64,000 bases of DNA. Origin: Gemmatimonadota bacterium. Its GTDB lineage: Bacteria; Gemmatimonadota; Gemmatimonadetes; Longimicrobiales; Gaopeijiaceae. The stretch is taken from the NCBI GenBank assembly GCA_028873815.1, contig JAPPNN010000018.1, forward strand, positions 62,001 to 126,000, read 5' to 3'. The notes under the pieces were generated by a model. That model was not told where the DNA came from, made no database searches, and saw only the letters and a list, made by a program, of their open reading frames with translations. Each line of letters starts with the position of its first letter. Position 1 is the stretch's first letter. This document shows positions 34,727-44,123 of this stretch, piece after piece. Position numbers and translations under genes: made by a program.

Positions 34727-35458
34727 TCACGCCATCCGCTTTTCCAGCCGCTCCTTCCGCCCCGCCCAGTCCGGCATGACCAGGTCCAGCAGCCGGTAAA
34801 ACTCCGGCCCGTGGTGCGGCTCGGCCATGTGGCAGAGTTCGTGGGCAACCACGTAGTCGATCGTGTCGACCGGCGCTTCGATGAGGCGACGGTTGAGGAG
34901 CAGGCGTCCCGATGGCGATAAGGAGCCCCACCGCTTGTCCATCCGGCGTACGATGAGCCCCGCTGGGCGAAAAGCCTCCGGATCCGGAAACCGAGTCAGG
35001 CTCGCCTCGAGCCGCTCCACGAACTTCGCCCGCGCCTGTTTGCGGTACCAGCCTTCCACCAGTCGCCGGGTAACCTCCGGCCGGTCCGGCTCGCGTGTCC
35101 GGACCGTGATGAAGCCGCGTGTCATTTCAACCCCGGGCCGCCCGCTGCGCAACACCTTCAGCCGATACTGTCGTCCCAGGTAGAGATGCGTTTCCCCCGC
35201 CAGATACCGGCGCTCCGGGGTCCGAGGCATGAAGTGCGAAAAGAACCGCTGCTGCCGCCTCACCCAAGCGGCCCGCTTCCGCACCTTCTCCGTGATCGCC
35301 TCGATGGAGGCGTCCAAGGGCGCCGCGACCACCACCGACGCATCCGGCTCGACCGCGATCTCCAGCGTCTTCCGGCGGCGGCGAACCACCGCGAAGTCGA
35401 TCCGATGCGCACCGTACACGACTGTGTGACGCTCTGTAACATTACCTACAGCGCCCAT
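34727..35458 (-). CDS. YgjP/SprT-like zinc metallopeptidase
   Basis: A 243-residue protein of the DUF45/YgjP (M48-like) family. The zinc motif HELCH is in VVAHELCHMAEPHHGPEF, with a further His downstream; the RRMDKRWGSLSPSGRLLLNRRL segment is a family hallmark. Its ATG lies one base after the hsdR stop, so it is the last gene of the type I restriction operon. YgjP-like genes are frequently found at the ends of type I restriction operons; the substrate is unknown. Confidence 0.9.
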   Translation of the reverse strand: MGAVGNVTERHTVVYGAHRIDFAVVRRRRKTLEIAVEPDASVVVAAPLDASIEAITEKVRKRAAWVRRQQRFFSHFMPRTPERRYLAGETHLYLGRQYRLKVLRSGRPGVEMTRGFITVRTREPDRPEVTRRLVEGWYRKQARAKFVERLEASLTRFPDPEAFRPAGLIVRRMDKRWGSLSPSGRLLLNRRLIEAPVDTIDYVVAHELCHMAEPHHGPEFYRLLDLVMPDWAGRKERLEKRMA

Positions 35459-35459
35459 T

Positions 35460-38400
35460 CTAGGGAAGCCTCGCCTCAGCCAGCCTCATGATCTGCGCCA
35501 GCAGGTCGTCCATCTGCGCCTCGGTCAGCTCGATCCCCTTCTCGTCCCGTAGCACATCGTAGAAGTAGTCGTCGATCGCGTTGCGCATGCCGTTCTGGGC
35601 GGTCTCGTTCGACCACACGTCGACGATGTGGCGCTCGTGGATGATGTCCATGACAGCCAGCGCGACCTCGGCCGCTTCATCGTCTCCCAACGCTTCCTCG
35701 CAATCGTCCTTGAGCGTTCCCTTGAAGATCCCGTAGAACGCCATCCCGTGGTCGTTGCCACGGAGCGCGGCCGGCACGTCACGCTCCTCGTGCCCCCGCG
35801 CCACCTTCGACGCGATTTTGACCACGCCGTCCAAGTAGTCGCTCTCCGACTTCCGTTTCTGGCGGTACTCCTCGATGGTGTCCTCGAGCAGCTTGGAGAA
35901 CCGCTCGTAAAAGGCGGGGTCCAGGTCCATGCGTTCAGTGATGGCCCGGCGAGTGGCACTCGCGATCCGGTCGGCCTTGGACGCGGAAGTGATCCCGGTC
36001 TCCTCGACCACCGCCTTCAGGACGCCGGTGTCGTGGATGTCAACCAGCTTGATCACGGTCTCGGCGGGCTTCGCGGCCACATGACGGTCGAGGAGGCGCC
36101 TGATCTTCGGTTCGAATTCCTTGACGTCCACGGCCTCCTGGTAGCGGATCCGGACCGACTGGCGCAGATCGCTGAAGCCCCGCCAGTCGCGCTTCATTTC
36201 CGCGATCTGCCCCTCGTCGAACACGTCGAAGACCTTCTCCGACGAGAGCGAGATGTGTAGGCAGCGTGAGAAGGCGCGCAACCGCCCGTAGAAGTCCTGG
36301 CGGATGGCTTCGTCGGCCAGAAACTGCTCCATCGCCTCCATATCCTTCTTGTTCCGAACCGGCTGGAAGAGGTCCCACAACCGACCGCGGTAGTGACTCA
36401 GTTTCCCGACCTCCTCGCGCACATCGAGGACGGCACCGACTAGGTCGTCGGGGTCGTAGCCTTCCAGCGCGCTGTAGGTGTTAAGGGCACTGTCAAGTTC
36501 GCCGAGCAGACCCTGGTAGTCGATGATGAAGCCGAACTTCTTCTCCGACTCGCCTTCCTCGTGGAGCCTGTTCACCCGCGCGATCGCCTGCAGCAGGTTG
36601 TGCTCCTTCAGCGGCTTGCATACGTAGAGGACCGTGTTGCGGGGCGCGTCGAACCCGGTCAGCAGCTTGGAAACGACGATCAGGATCTCAGGTGTGCCGG
36701 GGCCCTTGAATGTGTCGATGACCCGCCGATTGTACTCGGTCTCCGAGCCGTGGCGCTCCATCGTCTTCGCCCAGAAGGCGCGCACCGTGTCCTTTGACGT
36801 CTCGTCGACCTCCTCGTTCCCCTCGCGGTCGTCCGGCGCGGAGATGACGATCTCGCTGGTCACGTCTCCGATCTCGTCAAGCGCCTCCTTGAAGCGGATG
36901 GCCGCGGCCTTCGACGGAGCCACCAGCTGCGCCTTGAAGCCGGTTCCCTGCCAGTGACGGTGAAAGTGCTCGGATATGTCGAGCGCCTTCGCGCGAATCG
37001 CCTGCTCGGTCTGCGACAGCGCGTCAAGACGCGAGAACTTGCGCTTCAGGTCCGCCCTCTGGTCCTCGTTCAGGGGTTCGCAGAGCTTGTCGAACCAGCT
37101 GTCGATGGTCTGGGCGCTGACCTGCTGGTCCACGAACCGCCCCTCGTAGAGCAGGGGCACGACGGCGCCGTCTTCGACCGCCTCGTCGATCGCGTACCGG
37201 TGGATCAGGCCGCCAAAAGTCGCGAAGGTGCTCTTCTCGCGGCTCAGTAGGGGGGTCCCGGTGAAGCCGAGGTAGCAGGCCCCCGGAAGGAGGCGGCGCA
37301 TCTTGAGGGCCATCTGCCCGTAGCCTTGGAACTTCCCCGCATGCGAGCGGTGGCTCTCATCGACCAGCACGAAGAGGTTGGGGTCGTCGTCCGGCTTGCC
37401 CGAGTACCTGAGCGCTGTGTCGAATTTGTTGACGAGCGTGGTGACGAGCGGCGTACGGTCGCGGATGAGACCGAACAAGTGGCGGCCGCTCCGCGCGCGG
37501 ACCGGTTCCAGTTCGCAGGACTTGAAGGTGTCGCGGATCTGCCGGTCCAAGTCGGTGCGGTCGGTGACGATGATGATGCGAGGGTTGACGATTTCGTTGT
37601 CGAGGGCGAGCGCGCGGCCGAGCATGACCATGGTGAGGGATTTGCCGGAGCCCTGGGTGTGCCAGACCACGCCGCCCTGCCGTTTGCCGGTGGGGTCGAT
37701 GTGCTTGATGCGCTGCATGGAGTGGTGGACGGCGAAGTACTGCTGGTGGCGGGCGATCTTGCGGACGCCGGCGTCGAAGACGGTAAAGCGGCGGACCAGG
37801 TCGAGGAGGCGGCTGGGACGGCAGAGGGCATGGATGGCGCGATCCTGGGGGGTGATGGCGCGGGCACCCTCGTCAGCAAGTGCCTCGAAGTACGGGCGGG
37901 CGGCGGCAAAGTCACCGGAGTAGATGGCGGCGGCTTCGTCGGCGGCTAGCGGACGGTTAATTGCCGATTGGAGATCGGCTGGAACTACGGTGGCCTGATA
38001 TCCCGTTGAGTCCGGTGCTGTGTCGGTAAGGATAGATGCGCCCGCGGCACGCTGAGGCCCGACACCGGTTGTAGTGTCCACGTCGTCCATCGTGGGCTCG
38101 GCAGCCATGGCCATCTCTCCCTGCATGCTGCCGCCGTTCTCCGGTTCCGGCTCTCGCCAACCCTGCCAGAACTTCTTGGCGGTACCGACCGTCGCGTAGC
38201 GTGCCTCCTTGCGGTTGAGCGCCAAGAGGAGGTGAGCGAAGTGGAAAAAGTGCGGGATGTTATCTTCGTGTTGGTAGCCGATCAACTGGCTCCCGGCCTT
38301 CTGGACGCTCTCGGTAGGCCGCTTGTTCTCGATGACGATGAAGGGGATGCCGTTCACGAAGGCGACGACATCGAGGCGTCGGGTCTTGAAGCTACCCGTG

Positions 38401-38837
38401 CGCTCCACCTCCATCTCGGCAGTGACGTGGTACACGTTGTTCGCGGGTTCCTCCCAGTCGACGTACCGGAACGAGTACGACTTCGAGTCACCGCCGATCT
38501 TCTGCGTGATGCTCGTCCCGAGCACGAGAAGGTCATAGATCTCCTGGTTGGTGCGACGGAGTCCCTGGACCTGATCCGGGCTGGGGTGGAGGCACCGGAT
38601 AGCCTCGTGGGCATCTTCCAGGTCGAAGCGGTAGCGGCGGCCGCGGTACGCGAACCGGTTGATCGCGAGGAGCCGGTCCGTGAGGATGTCGTCCAGGAGG
38701 ACGTTGCGGAGGCGGCCGCCGCGGCAGTGGAGGGCTTCGGCCTGGGAGAGTGGGGTGTACCCGAGCGCGACGAGGAGTTGCAGCGCGGGGAGCTGGGACT
38801 GGTGCTTCTCGGTGGGGTTGAAGGTCATGGGAGTCAA
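35460..38837 (-). CDS. hsdR: Type I restriction endonuclease subunit R (HsdR)
   Basis: A 1125-residue ATP-dependent translocase-nuclease. The PD-(D/E)xK nuclease site is in RRLDVVAFVNGIPFIVIENK (about 150-170). The SF2 motor has GVVWHTQGSGKSL (Walker A, about 385-397), DESHRSH (about 490) and FTGTPLL (about 525), followed by the helicase C-terminal motif LLTGFDAPRN. It cuts DNA unmodified by HsdM after translocation. A low-complexity Ala/Thr-rich insertion (about 235-285) sits between nuclease and motor. Family length is about 1000-1100. Start alternatives are 38837 and 38828. Confidence 0.95.
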   Translation of the reverse strand: MTPMTFNPTEKHQSQLPALQLLVALGYTPLSQAEALHCRGGRLRNVLLDDILTDRLLAINRFAYRGRRYRFDLEDAHEAIRCLHPSPDQVQGLRRTNQEIYDLLVLGTSITQKIGGDSKSYSFRYVDWEEPANNVYHVTAEMEVERTGSFKTRRLDVVAFVNGIPFIVIENKRPTESVQKAGSQLIGYQHEDNIPHFFHFAHLLLALNRKEARYATVGTAKKFWQGWREPEPENGGSMQGEMAMAAEPTMDDVDTTTGVGPQRAAGASILTDTAPDSTGYQATVVPADLQSAINRPLAADEAAAIYSGDFAAARPYFEALADEGARAITPQDRAIHALCRPSRLLDLVRRFTVFDAGVRKIARHQQYFAVHHSMQRIKHIDPTGKRQGGVVWHTQGSGKSLTMVMLGRALALDNEIVNPRIIIVTDRTDLDRQIRDTFKSCELEPVRARSGRHLFGLIRDRTPLVTTLVNKFDTALRYSGKPDDDPNLFVLVDESHRSHAGKFQGYGQMALKMRRLLPGACYLGFTGTPLLSREKSTFATFGGLIHRYAIDEAVEDGAVVPLLYEGRFVDQQVSAQTIDSWFDKLCEPLNEDQRADLKRKFSRLDALSQTEQAIRAKALDISEHFHRHWQGTGFKAQLVAPSKAAAIRFKEALDEIGDVTSEIVISAPDDREGNEEVDETSKDTVRAFWAKTMERHGSETEYNRRVIDTFKGPGTPEILIVVSKLLTGFDAPRNTVLYVCKPLKEHNLLQAIARVNRLHEEGESEKKFGFIIDYQGLLGELDSALNTYSALEGYDPDDLVGAVLDVREEVGKLSHYRGRLWDLFQPVRNKKDMEAMEQFLADEAIRQDFYGRLRAFSRCLHISLSSEKVFDVFDEGQIAEMKRDWRGFSDLRQSVRIRYQEAVDVKEFEPKIRRLLDRHVAAKPAETVIKLVDIHDTGVLKAVVEETGITSASKADRIASATRRAITERMDLDPAFYERFSKLLEDTIEEYRQKRKSESDYLDGVVKIASKVARGHEERDVPAALRGNDHGMAFYGIFKGTLKDDCEEALGDDEAAEVALAVMDIIHERHIVDVWSNETAQNGMRNAIDDYFYDVLRDEKGIELTEAQMDDLLAQIMRLAEARLP

Positions 38838-38930
38838 GATCGGCTGCCAAACAAGATCAGAGCAATCCCATCACAAGACAGCGCCCCAAGAAAGGCGCGA
38901 TCCCAACGTCGGGATCCCCCGGTTGCGATT

Positions 38931-40112
38931 TCAATCGCAGTAGTCGAACGGTACCGGTCTGCCGCTCCACCGCGAATAGTAGTTCGATCCATCGGTGTAG
39001 GCGCTCCCCAACTTTCGGGCCCTGCGAATCCTCTCCGGTGCCAACGTCACAAGCCTCGGCGATGACGTGAGATCTGGAACCTCTTCCCCTCTCTGCCCAA
39101 AACCGTCGTCGCTGGTGACCCTCCCCGTCAGCTCCAACAACAGCGCCGAGTAAGGAGTCTCCTTGAGCACCACCGCAAAGCTGTTCGTAATCATCCCATA
39201 TCCACCCGAGCTATGGAGCACTCGCTGCAAGTCGCCCCGAGCGGCATCCAATACGGACGCCACGAGCTCATCGCTCACCACTAAGCGCTTGTCTTCTACG
39301 ATTCCGTCATAGGCATCTGCACACCACTTTCGCACGTCCGTCGACACGTACAACTCCATACGCACATTGTCCCGTTCGGCAAACCTTTTGGCGCTTGGCA
39401 GATATCGGGACGTCGTTACAAGCATCGTCTTGGTCACATTGTCGGCCATCGCGGCACCGTATAGTGCTTGAACCGTTCCTAAACGCACAGGACGATCTTT
39501 TCGAAAACGCTTAACCTGCACATACGTCACAATGTCCCCAATCGGATCCCGTTGTAGCAGCTGGATGTCGACCCCGCCATCGCTCCTGCCGCTGCCCAAC
39601 TGAACATCGTATCCCTGAGATTCGAGCAGCGATGCCACGATCTTCTCAAACGCTCTCCAATCCAGTTTCGCCATGTCTCCAGGTCGCGACGAAAGGTGCT
39701 CATACAGTTCACTGTAAAGCAAATCAAACCCCGGCTGGATCAAGCTACAGATCCACTTCCATCGCATGTACGGACGATAGTCTTGGCGAAGCTCCTCGTC
39801 AAATGGATATATCCATAGGCTACCATAATCGTGATTCTCATACCAGAACCCGTGCTGCCTCAGTATATTCTCGAACTCTTCAGGTTGGTATGCGTATCCG
39901 CCACCGGACCCCATCACGACGTCCGCAAGCGGTCCGTCGGCAGCCAATACCAAGACGTACGCTGTATCGTCCCATTCCACGGGCTTGATCCGGTCCGTGT
40001 AGTCGAAGAAGTCGCAATCGAGCCATAGGTCGCGTCGTTGTGCCCACGACTCTACGTCATTACGCAACCGCACGATTCTATTCTGGAGTTGGGAATCTGC
40101 AATCTGCGTCAT
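38931..40112 (-). CDS. Mrr-like restriction endonuclease protein
   Basis: A 393-residue protein with a central Mrr_cat nuclease domain: DWRAFEKIVASLLESQGYDV, then SDGGVDIQLLQR (catalytic Asp, about 178-182) and VTYVQVKRF (Gln-x-Lys, about 197). The first 150 residues form an unrecognised N-terminal domain rich in Trp, Tyr and Asp; the C-terminal 130 residues are also unassigned. The ATG at 40112 has GGAGG 7 bases upstream. Mrr-type enzymes usually cut methylated DNA (type IV), so its place between HsdS and HsdR implies either tolerance of the host's own mark or a role against differently modified phage DNA. Base composition is visibly less GC-rich than that of the flanking core genes. Confidence 0.8.
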   Translation of the reverse strand: MTQIADSQLQNRIVRLRNDVESWAQRRDLWLDCDFFDYTDRIKPVEWDDTAYVLVLAADGPLADVVMGSGGGYAYQPEEFENILRQHGFWYENHDYGSLWIYPFDEELRQDYRPYMRWKWICSLIQPGFDLLYSELYEHLSSRPGDMAKLDWRAFEKIVASLLESQGYDVQLGSGRSDGGVDIQLLQRDPIGDIVTYVQVKRFRKDRPVRLGTVQALYGAAMADNVTKTMLVTTSRYLPSAKRFAERDNVRMELYVSTDVRKWCADAYDGIVEDKRLVVSDELVASVLDAARGDLQRVLHSSGGYGMITNSFAVVLKETPYSALLLELTGRVTSDDGFGQRGEEVPDLTSSPRLVTLAPERIRRARKLGSAYTDGSNYYSRWSGRPVPFDYCD

Positions 40113-40168
40113 GCATATACCTCCACCCTCGATTGATCGCATCGAATCGCACAGAGTTCGACCACATA

Positions 40169-41338
40169 TCACGTCTGTGCCATTCCTATTAGTCGACTAG
40201 CCACTCCACGTGCTTGCTTTATCAACAACGCCCGGTAGTCATCGAACAGGGTGACCTCTCGTTCCAATTCCTTTAGCGACGCGACGTGTTGTAGCTGAAG
40301 GCGAGGCGCTGGAAGGAACACTCTGATCCCAGCCAACGACGCGTAGCGCAGATTCCATGTGTCCGACGTCAATCCTTGCGAATACCGTCTGAAATCAAAG
40401 ACCATGCGAGGACTCTTGAAGAGACGCGCAGCGTAGTCGGCACTCACCTGTGAGGCCTTTGGAGTGAGCACTGTGTACGCGGGGCTAACAATGCCACGCT
40501 GCGTCGCTAAGCCCGACACACCCTGCCACATGCGCATGGTATTATATCCAATATCACCAGGTAGTATAAGTCTATAGCCTAGCCTTCCGGGGCTCGAACT
40601 GTCCTTCCGACCCAGCAACTTGTGAGGCACGACACCATGGGTCATAGAAATGCCGAAGAGTGGATCCGATGATGTTCCGGATTGCTTGCGTTCTTGGAAC
40701 AGGTCACCTAGTCGGAATGCACGCCATGACGCAGGGCGGTTGCGATAGGTAGGATGGCAGGGTGCGAATACTCGCTGTTGTATACCGATATAGAGACGAC
40801 GCGCCTCCTTCGCGAGGCGCGAGAGCATGTCGATGGCAGCTTCCCAAGTACGCAGGATGTTCGCGATTCTGGCCTGCTCCAAAAGAGGGGGATGCGGCAC
40901 CAGCGTGGACATCAGAGAATCAGTAGTTAGACGACCAGTGCCGTGCCCGGCCTTTTCGACATAGTGGAGTATAGATGCCTTCCTCGCGACTAGAGCGAAA
41001 GCCAGAAACTCGCTGTCGATGTCGGCAGATGGTATGAGGGACTTGATGTCCTGATTGAAACAGACCGGTTCGGGACAGTGAGTGATAGGCAGATCTCGGA
41101 AGAGGCCCATCCCCCGAACTAGTACTAATACAGATCCTCCTGGAGAGACCGTCGCTTTGGTTGCCCCGAGCTCAGTGAGAGTATTCGTTGTGACAGACAG
41201 CCGCATCGCCTTCATGTCCTTGACGGTAACCCAGGGCACGTCACCGCCCCAATACTCGAGAATCGATTTGTTTGGTGTGCTTCCGGAGCGAACCTCTGCC
41301 AAGTCACCCAAGGGTCTTGACGACCACAATCTACGCAC
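40169..41338 (-). CDS. hsdS: Type I restriction specificity subunit (HsdS), two TRDs
   Basis: A 389-residue DNA-recognition subunit. The first target-recognition domain begins PLGDLAEVRSGSTPNKSILEYWGGDVPWV and closes with PLLEQARIANILRTWEAAID; the second begins FRLGDLFQERKQSG and ends in LQHVASLKELEREVTLFDDY. The two repeats with helical spacers give a bipartite recognition site. GTG at 41338 is the start, with GAAGG 10 bases upstream. It is clearly less GC-rich than the neighbouring hsdM, consistent with exchange of specificity genes. Confidence 0.9.
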   Translation of the reverse strand: MRRLWSSRPLGDLAEVRSGSTPNKSILEYWGGDVPWVTVKDMKAMRLSVTTNTLTELGATKATVSPGGSVLVLVRGMGLFRDLPITHCPEPVCFNQDIKSLIPSADIDSEFLAFALVARKASILHYVEKAGHGTGRLTTDSLMSTLVPHPPLLEQARIANILRTWEAAIDMLSRLAKEARRLYIGIQQRVFAPCHPTYRNRPASWRAFRLGDLFQERKQSGTSSDPLFGISMTHGVVPHKLLGRKDSSSPGRLGYRLILPGDIGYNTMRMWQGVSGLATQRGIVSPAYTVLTPKASQVSADYAARLFKSPRMVFDFRRYSQGLTSDTWNLRYASLAGIRVFLPAPRLQLQHVASLKELEREVTLFDDYRALLIKQARGVASRLIGMAQT

Positions 41339-41640
41339 TAGCGGCCGACCTTCGTCTGTATTGAGGGGTTGTTACAGGTCCGCTCAGCGTCCGTGGGTTC
41401 ATCCCGTTTCCCCGTTCGCGTCTTGGGCCGCTATGCACCCAGCATCAGAGATCGAATAGCCGTCCCTCGCGGCTCCATTGGCTTCCGCGGCTGTCGCAGA
41501 TATCAATGAATTCTCGACAACCGACGGCCACAGTGCCCTTTCCGCTACAGAGTTCGTCATGTGAGACTGACCCTGTGCTTCGTGGTACCAAATGACTCCG
41601 TCACCTGGCCCGTATTGACCCGATCCGTCCCTTCTGTCGC
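41339..41640. other. Gene-free gap between hsdS and the HicA-like stub
   Basis: This stretch of about 300 bp has no convincing intact gene on either strand. On the minus strand an open frame reads DGSGQYGPGDGVIWYHEAQG and later GYSISDAGCIAAQDANGE, which vaguely recall the middle of HicA and the start of HicB respectively, but the match is too poor to call. Elsewhere hsdM and hsdS usually lie adjacent, so this is an insertion or decay product. Confidence 0.4.
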
Positions 41641-41703
41641 CTAGAGTCGGATCTCCAATCCCTGCTCCCTGACGAGTCGCACCGCTTCCCTCACCTTGGG
41701 CAT
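41641..41703 (-). pseudogene. HicA-like toxin stub, stopped after 20 codons
   Basis: Starting at an ATG seven bases after the hsdM stop, with GGTGGG directly upstream, the frame reads MPKVREAVRLVREQGLEIRL and ends at TAG. This matches the first helix of HicA-type toxins (KVREVIRLLEKDGW). An RQKG in the next frame could be the following HicA motif displaced by a frameshift. The rest of HicA and a clear HicB are absent. Confidence 0.4.
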
Positions 41704-41709
41704 CCCACC

Positions 41710-43224
41710 TCACACCTCCACCCCCAACTCCAGTAGATACCCCCGCATCTTCGCCCGCACCTCCACGAGCTCGGCCTCGACCTTGTCGATCTCCCGCTGG
41801 ACCTCCGCGATGTCGATCTCCTCCTCGGGCTCGAACGTGTCCACATAGCGCGGGATGTTCAGGTTGTAATCGTTCTCGATGATCTCCTCGGGCGAGGCCA
41901 CGTGGGAGTACTGCTCGATCGCCTCACGCTGCCGGTATGCCTCGACCACCATCGCAATGTGCTCCTCCTCCATCACGTTCTGTCTTTTGCCGGGCGTGAA
42001 CTCCGTGCTGGCGTCGATGAAGAGCACATCGAAGCGGTCCTCGTTCTCGCCGCCCTCTTCGCGAGACCGGTCGAGGACTAGGATCGCAACGGGGATCCCC
42101 GTGGTCGCGAAGAGCTTCGCGGGCAAGCCGATCACCGCGTCCAGGAGGTTCTCCTCCATCAGCGCTTTGCGGATGCGGGCCTCGCGATGGCCCCGAAAGA
42201 GCACGCCGTGGGGGACAATCACCGCAACCCGCCCGCTCCGCCGCTCGGCGATCTCGATCATGTGGGTGATGAAGGCGTAGTCACCCTTCGAGGGCGGGGG
42301 AACGCCGCGCCAGAAGCGGCCGTAGGGGTCGTTGTCCGCGTTCTCGGCGCCCCACTTCTTGAGCGAGAAGGGAGGGTTGGCGACCACGATGTTGAAGGTC
42401 TTGAGCCGATCGTCCTCGATCAGGGTGGGGCCGGTCAGCGTGTTGCACCAGTCGATGCGGGCCGCGTCCTTCGCGTGAAGGAACATGTTCATGCGGGCCA
42501 GCGCCCACGTCGCCCCATTCGCCTCCTGCCCGTAGAGCGAGAAGTTCTTCGACCCGACCTCTTCGGCCGCGCGGATCAGCAGCGAGCCCGAGCCGCACGC
42601 CGGATCGCAGATCGTGTCGCCGTCCTTCGGGGCGGCCAGCTTGGCCAGGAGACGGGAGACGGCGGATGGCGTGTAGAACTCTCCCGCCTTCTTTCCGGCA
42701 TCCGACGCGAAACGCGATATCAGGTAGATGTAGCACTCGCCGATGACATCGCCGGTCACCCTGGACGGACGCAGGTCCAGGGCGGGCTTGGCGAAGTCCT
42801 CCAGCAGGTTTTTGAGGCGGCGGTTGCGGTCCTTCGTCCGACCGAGGTTCGCCTCCGAATTGAAGTCGATGTTGCGAAAGACCCCCTCGAGTTTCGCGCG
42901 GTTCCTGTCCTCGATGTCCTCCAGCGCGATGTTGATCAGTTCGCCGATGTTCGGCTCGTTCCGCTGCTCGTAGAGCGTCTGGAAGCGGGCGCTTTCGGGG
43001 AGGACGAAGCGCTCGCGGTCCAAGCGGCGGCGGATGCGGGCCTCGTTGTCGCCGTAGCGCTTTCGGTAGGTCTCGACGTGCTCGTCCCAGAGATCCGAGA
43101 TGTACTTCAGGAACAGCATCACGAGGATGTAGTCCTTGTACTGGCCCGCGTCGACGACGCCCCGGAAGGTGTCGCAGGCAGCCCACGCGGTCTGGTTGAC
43201 CTGATCCTGGGTGGTTTGGGTCAT
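41710..43224 (-). CDS. hsdM: Type I restriction-modification methyltransferase (HsdM)
   Basis: A 504-residue N6-adenine DNA methyltransferase. The N-terminal helical domain (LFLKYISDLWDEHVETYRKR) is followed by SAM motif I ICDPACGSGSLLIRAAEE (about 205-222) and the catalytic NPPF (about 283-286). The C-terminal IDIAEVQREIDKVEAELVEV coiled coil contacts HsdS. The ATG at 43224 overlaps the TGA of the AbiJ-like gene by one base. It methylates host sites and forms the HsdM2S core on which HsdR acts. Confidence 0.95.
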   Translation of the reverse strand: MTQTTQDQVNQTAWAACDTFRGVVDAGQYKDYILVMLFLKYISDLWDEHVETYRKRYGDNEARIRRRLDRERFVLPESARFQTLYEQRNEPNIGELINIALEDIEDRNRAKLEGVFRNIDFNSEANLGRTKDRNRRLKNLLEDFAKPALDLRPSRVTGDVIGECYIYLISRFASDAGKKAGEFYTPSAVSRLLAKLAAPKDGDTICDPACGSGSLLIRAAEEVGSKNFSLYGQEANGATWALARMNMFLHAKDAARIDWCNTLTGPTLIEDDRLKTFNIVVANPPFSLKKWGAENADNDPYGRFWRGVPPPSKGDYAFITHMIEIAERRSGRVAVIVPHGVLFRGHREARIRKALMEENLLDAVIGLPAKLFATTGIPVAILVLDRSREEGGENEDRFDVLFIDASTEFTPGKRQNVMEEEHIAMVVEAYRQREAIEQYSHVASPEEIIENDYNLNIPRYVDTFEPEEEIDIAEVQREIDKVEAELVEVRAKMRGYLLELGVEV

Positions 43225-44108
43225 CAATGGGCCTTCTTGCGTGACGGGGCGTTCTGAGAGCCGAACTTTCGCCACAGGTAGCTGCAGAATGCGGCGCAGG
43301 CTCCGATCATGAAGATGGCTTCGTCCCGCGTTACCTTCGACTCGTCTTCCAGCAACGCATGGCGGACGCCTGGCTCGTCGGACGCGTAGCCGTAGAGAGA
43401 TGAGAGTCCGCTCTTTAGGGCGCCGTGGAGATCCTGTTGCCGCTCCAGTGCCGCCAGTGCCTTCCCTAGGGTATCGGCGCTATCCGGTGTGACCTGTTTG
43501 GCCACTGACTCGATAGCGTCGATGCTGGCACGGACGCTACCGGCCCAGTCCTGTTCGCGGATGCGTTCACCAGCATGCCGGAGATGCTCTGCCGCGCCCC
43601 CCAGGCCAGCCCCTTCCAGGTCGTGAATGGCCCCGACTAAGGCATCGCCCTCTTGCTCGGTAGCCGCCGGGACAATCGTTGGGTTCGAGGTCGTGTCGAC
43701 CCGATAGGCCAACTGGTAGTGGAAGATCTCCTTGACCTCAGCAACCAATGAGCCAGGGCAAACAGGATGCCGCATCAACGTCTCTAGGAGATCAAAACAA
43801 TCGTAGTAGTCGCCATGGAGGAGCACGGACCGACACTCCGATCGCCAATGCGATATTGAAGGATCGAAATCATCGAGTGGTTGTACGAAAAGGTCTTGGT
43901 GTACGACCGCGAATACTCGCTGCCACTGCGGACCGAGCTTTGCGTATCTCCCGGTTGTCGCGTTGAGTTGCATGTACCTCCAGAGCGTACTCCAGAGATT
44001 GTTGCGCGCTCGCTCACTGATCTCCTCCAACTGCGGCGGTCCTGGTATCTCTCGAAGTCCGTATCGCTCAGAGAAGGTCGGTACATTCTGGTGTGGGTTG
44101 TGATGCAT
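43224..44108 (-). CDS. AbiJ-NTD4 domain abortive-infection-type protein
   Basis: A 294-residue protein. The opening FSERYGLREIPGPPQLEEIS and RNNLWSTLWRYM are the signature of the AbiJ N-terminal domain 4 family. The C-terminal half (SVRASIDAIESVAKQVTPDS; TLGKALAALERQQDLHGALK; LSSLYGYASDEPGVRHALLE) is the HEPN-like Abi C-terminal domain that usually follows it. Related proteins are linked to abortive phage infection. It is translationally coupled to hsdM (TGATG) and therefore sits inside the restriction operon, an arrangement that could make it a back-up response when restriction fails. Confidence 0.85.
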   Translation of the reverse strand: MHHNPHQNVPTFSERYGLREIPGPPQLEEISERARNNLWSTLWRYMQLNATTGRYAKLGPQWQRVFAVVHQDLFVQPLDDFDPSISHWRSECRSVLLHGDYYDCFDLLETLMRHPVCPGSLVAEVKEIFHYQLAYRVDTTSNPTIVPAATEQEGDALVGAIHDLEGAGLGGAAEHLRHAGERIREQDWAGSVRASIDAIESVAKQVTPDSADTLGKALAALERQQDLHGALKSGLSSLYGYASDEPGVRHALLEDESKVTRDEAIFMIGACAAFCSYLWRKFGSQNAPSRKKAH

Positions 44109-44123
44109 AGCTCGCCTCAGTAC

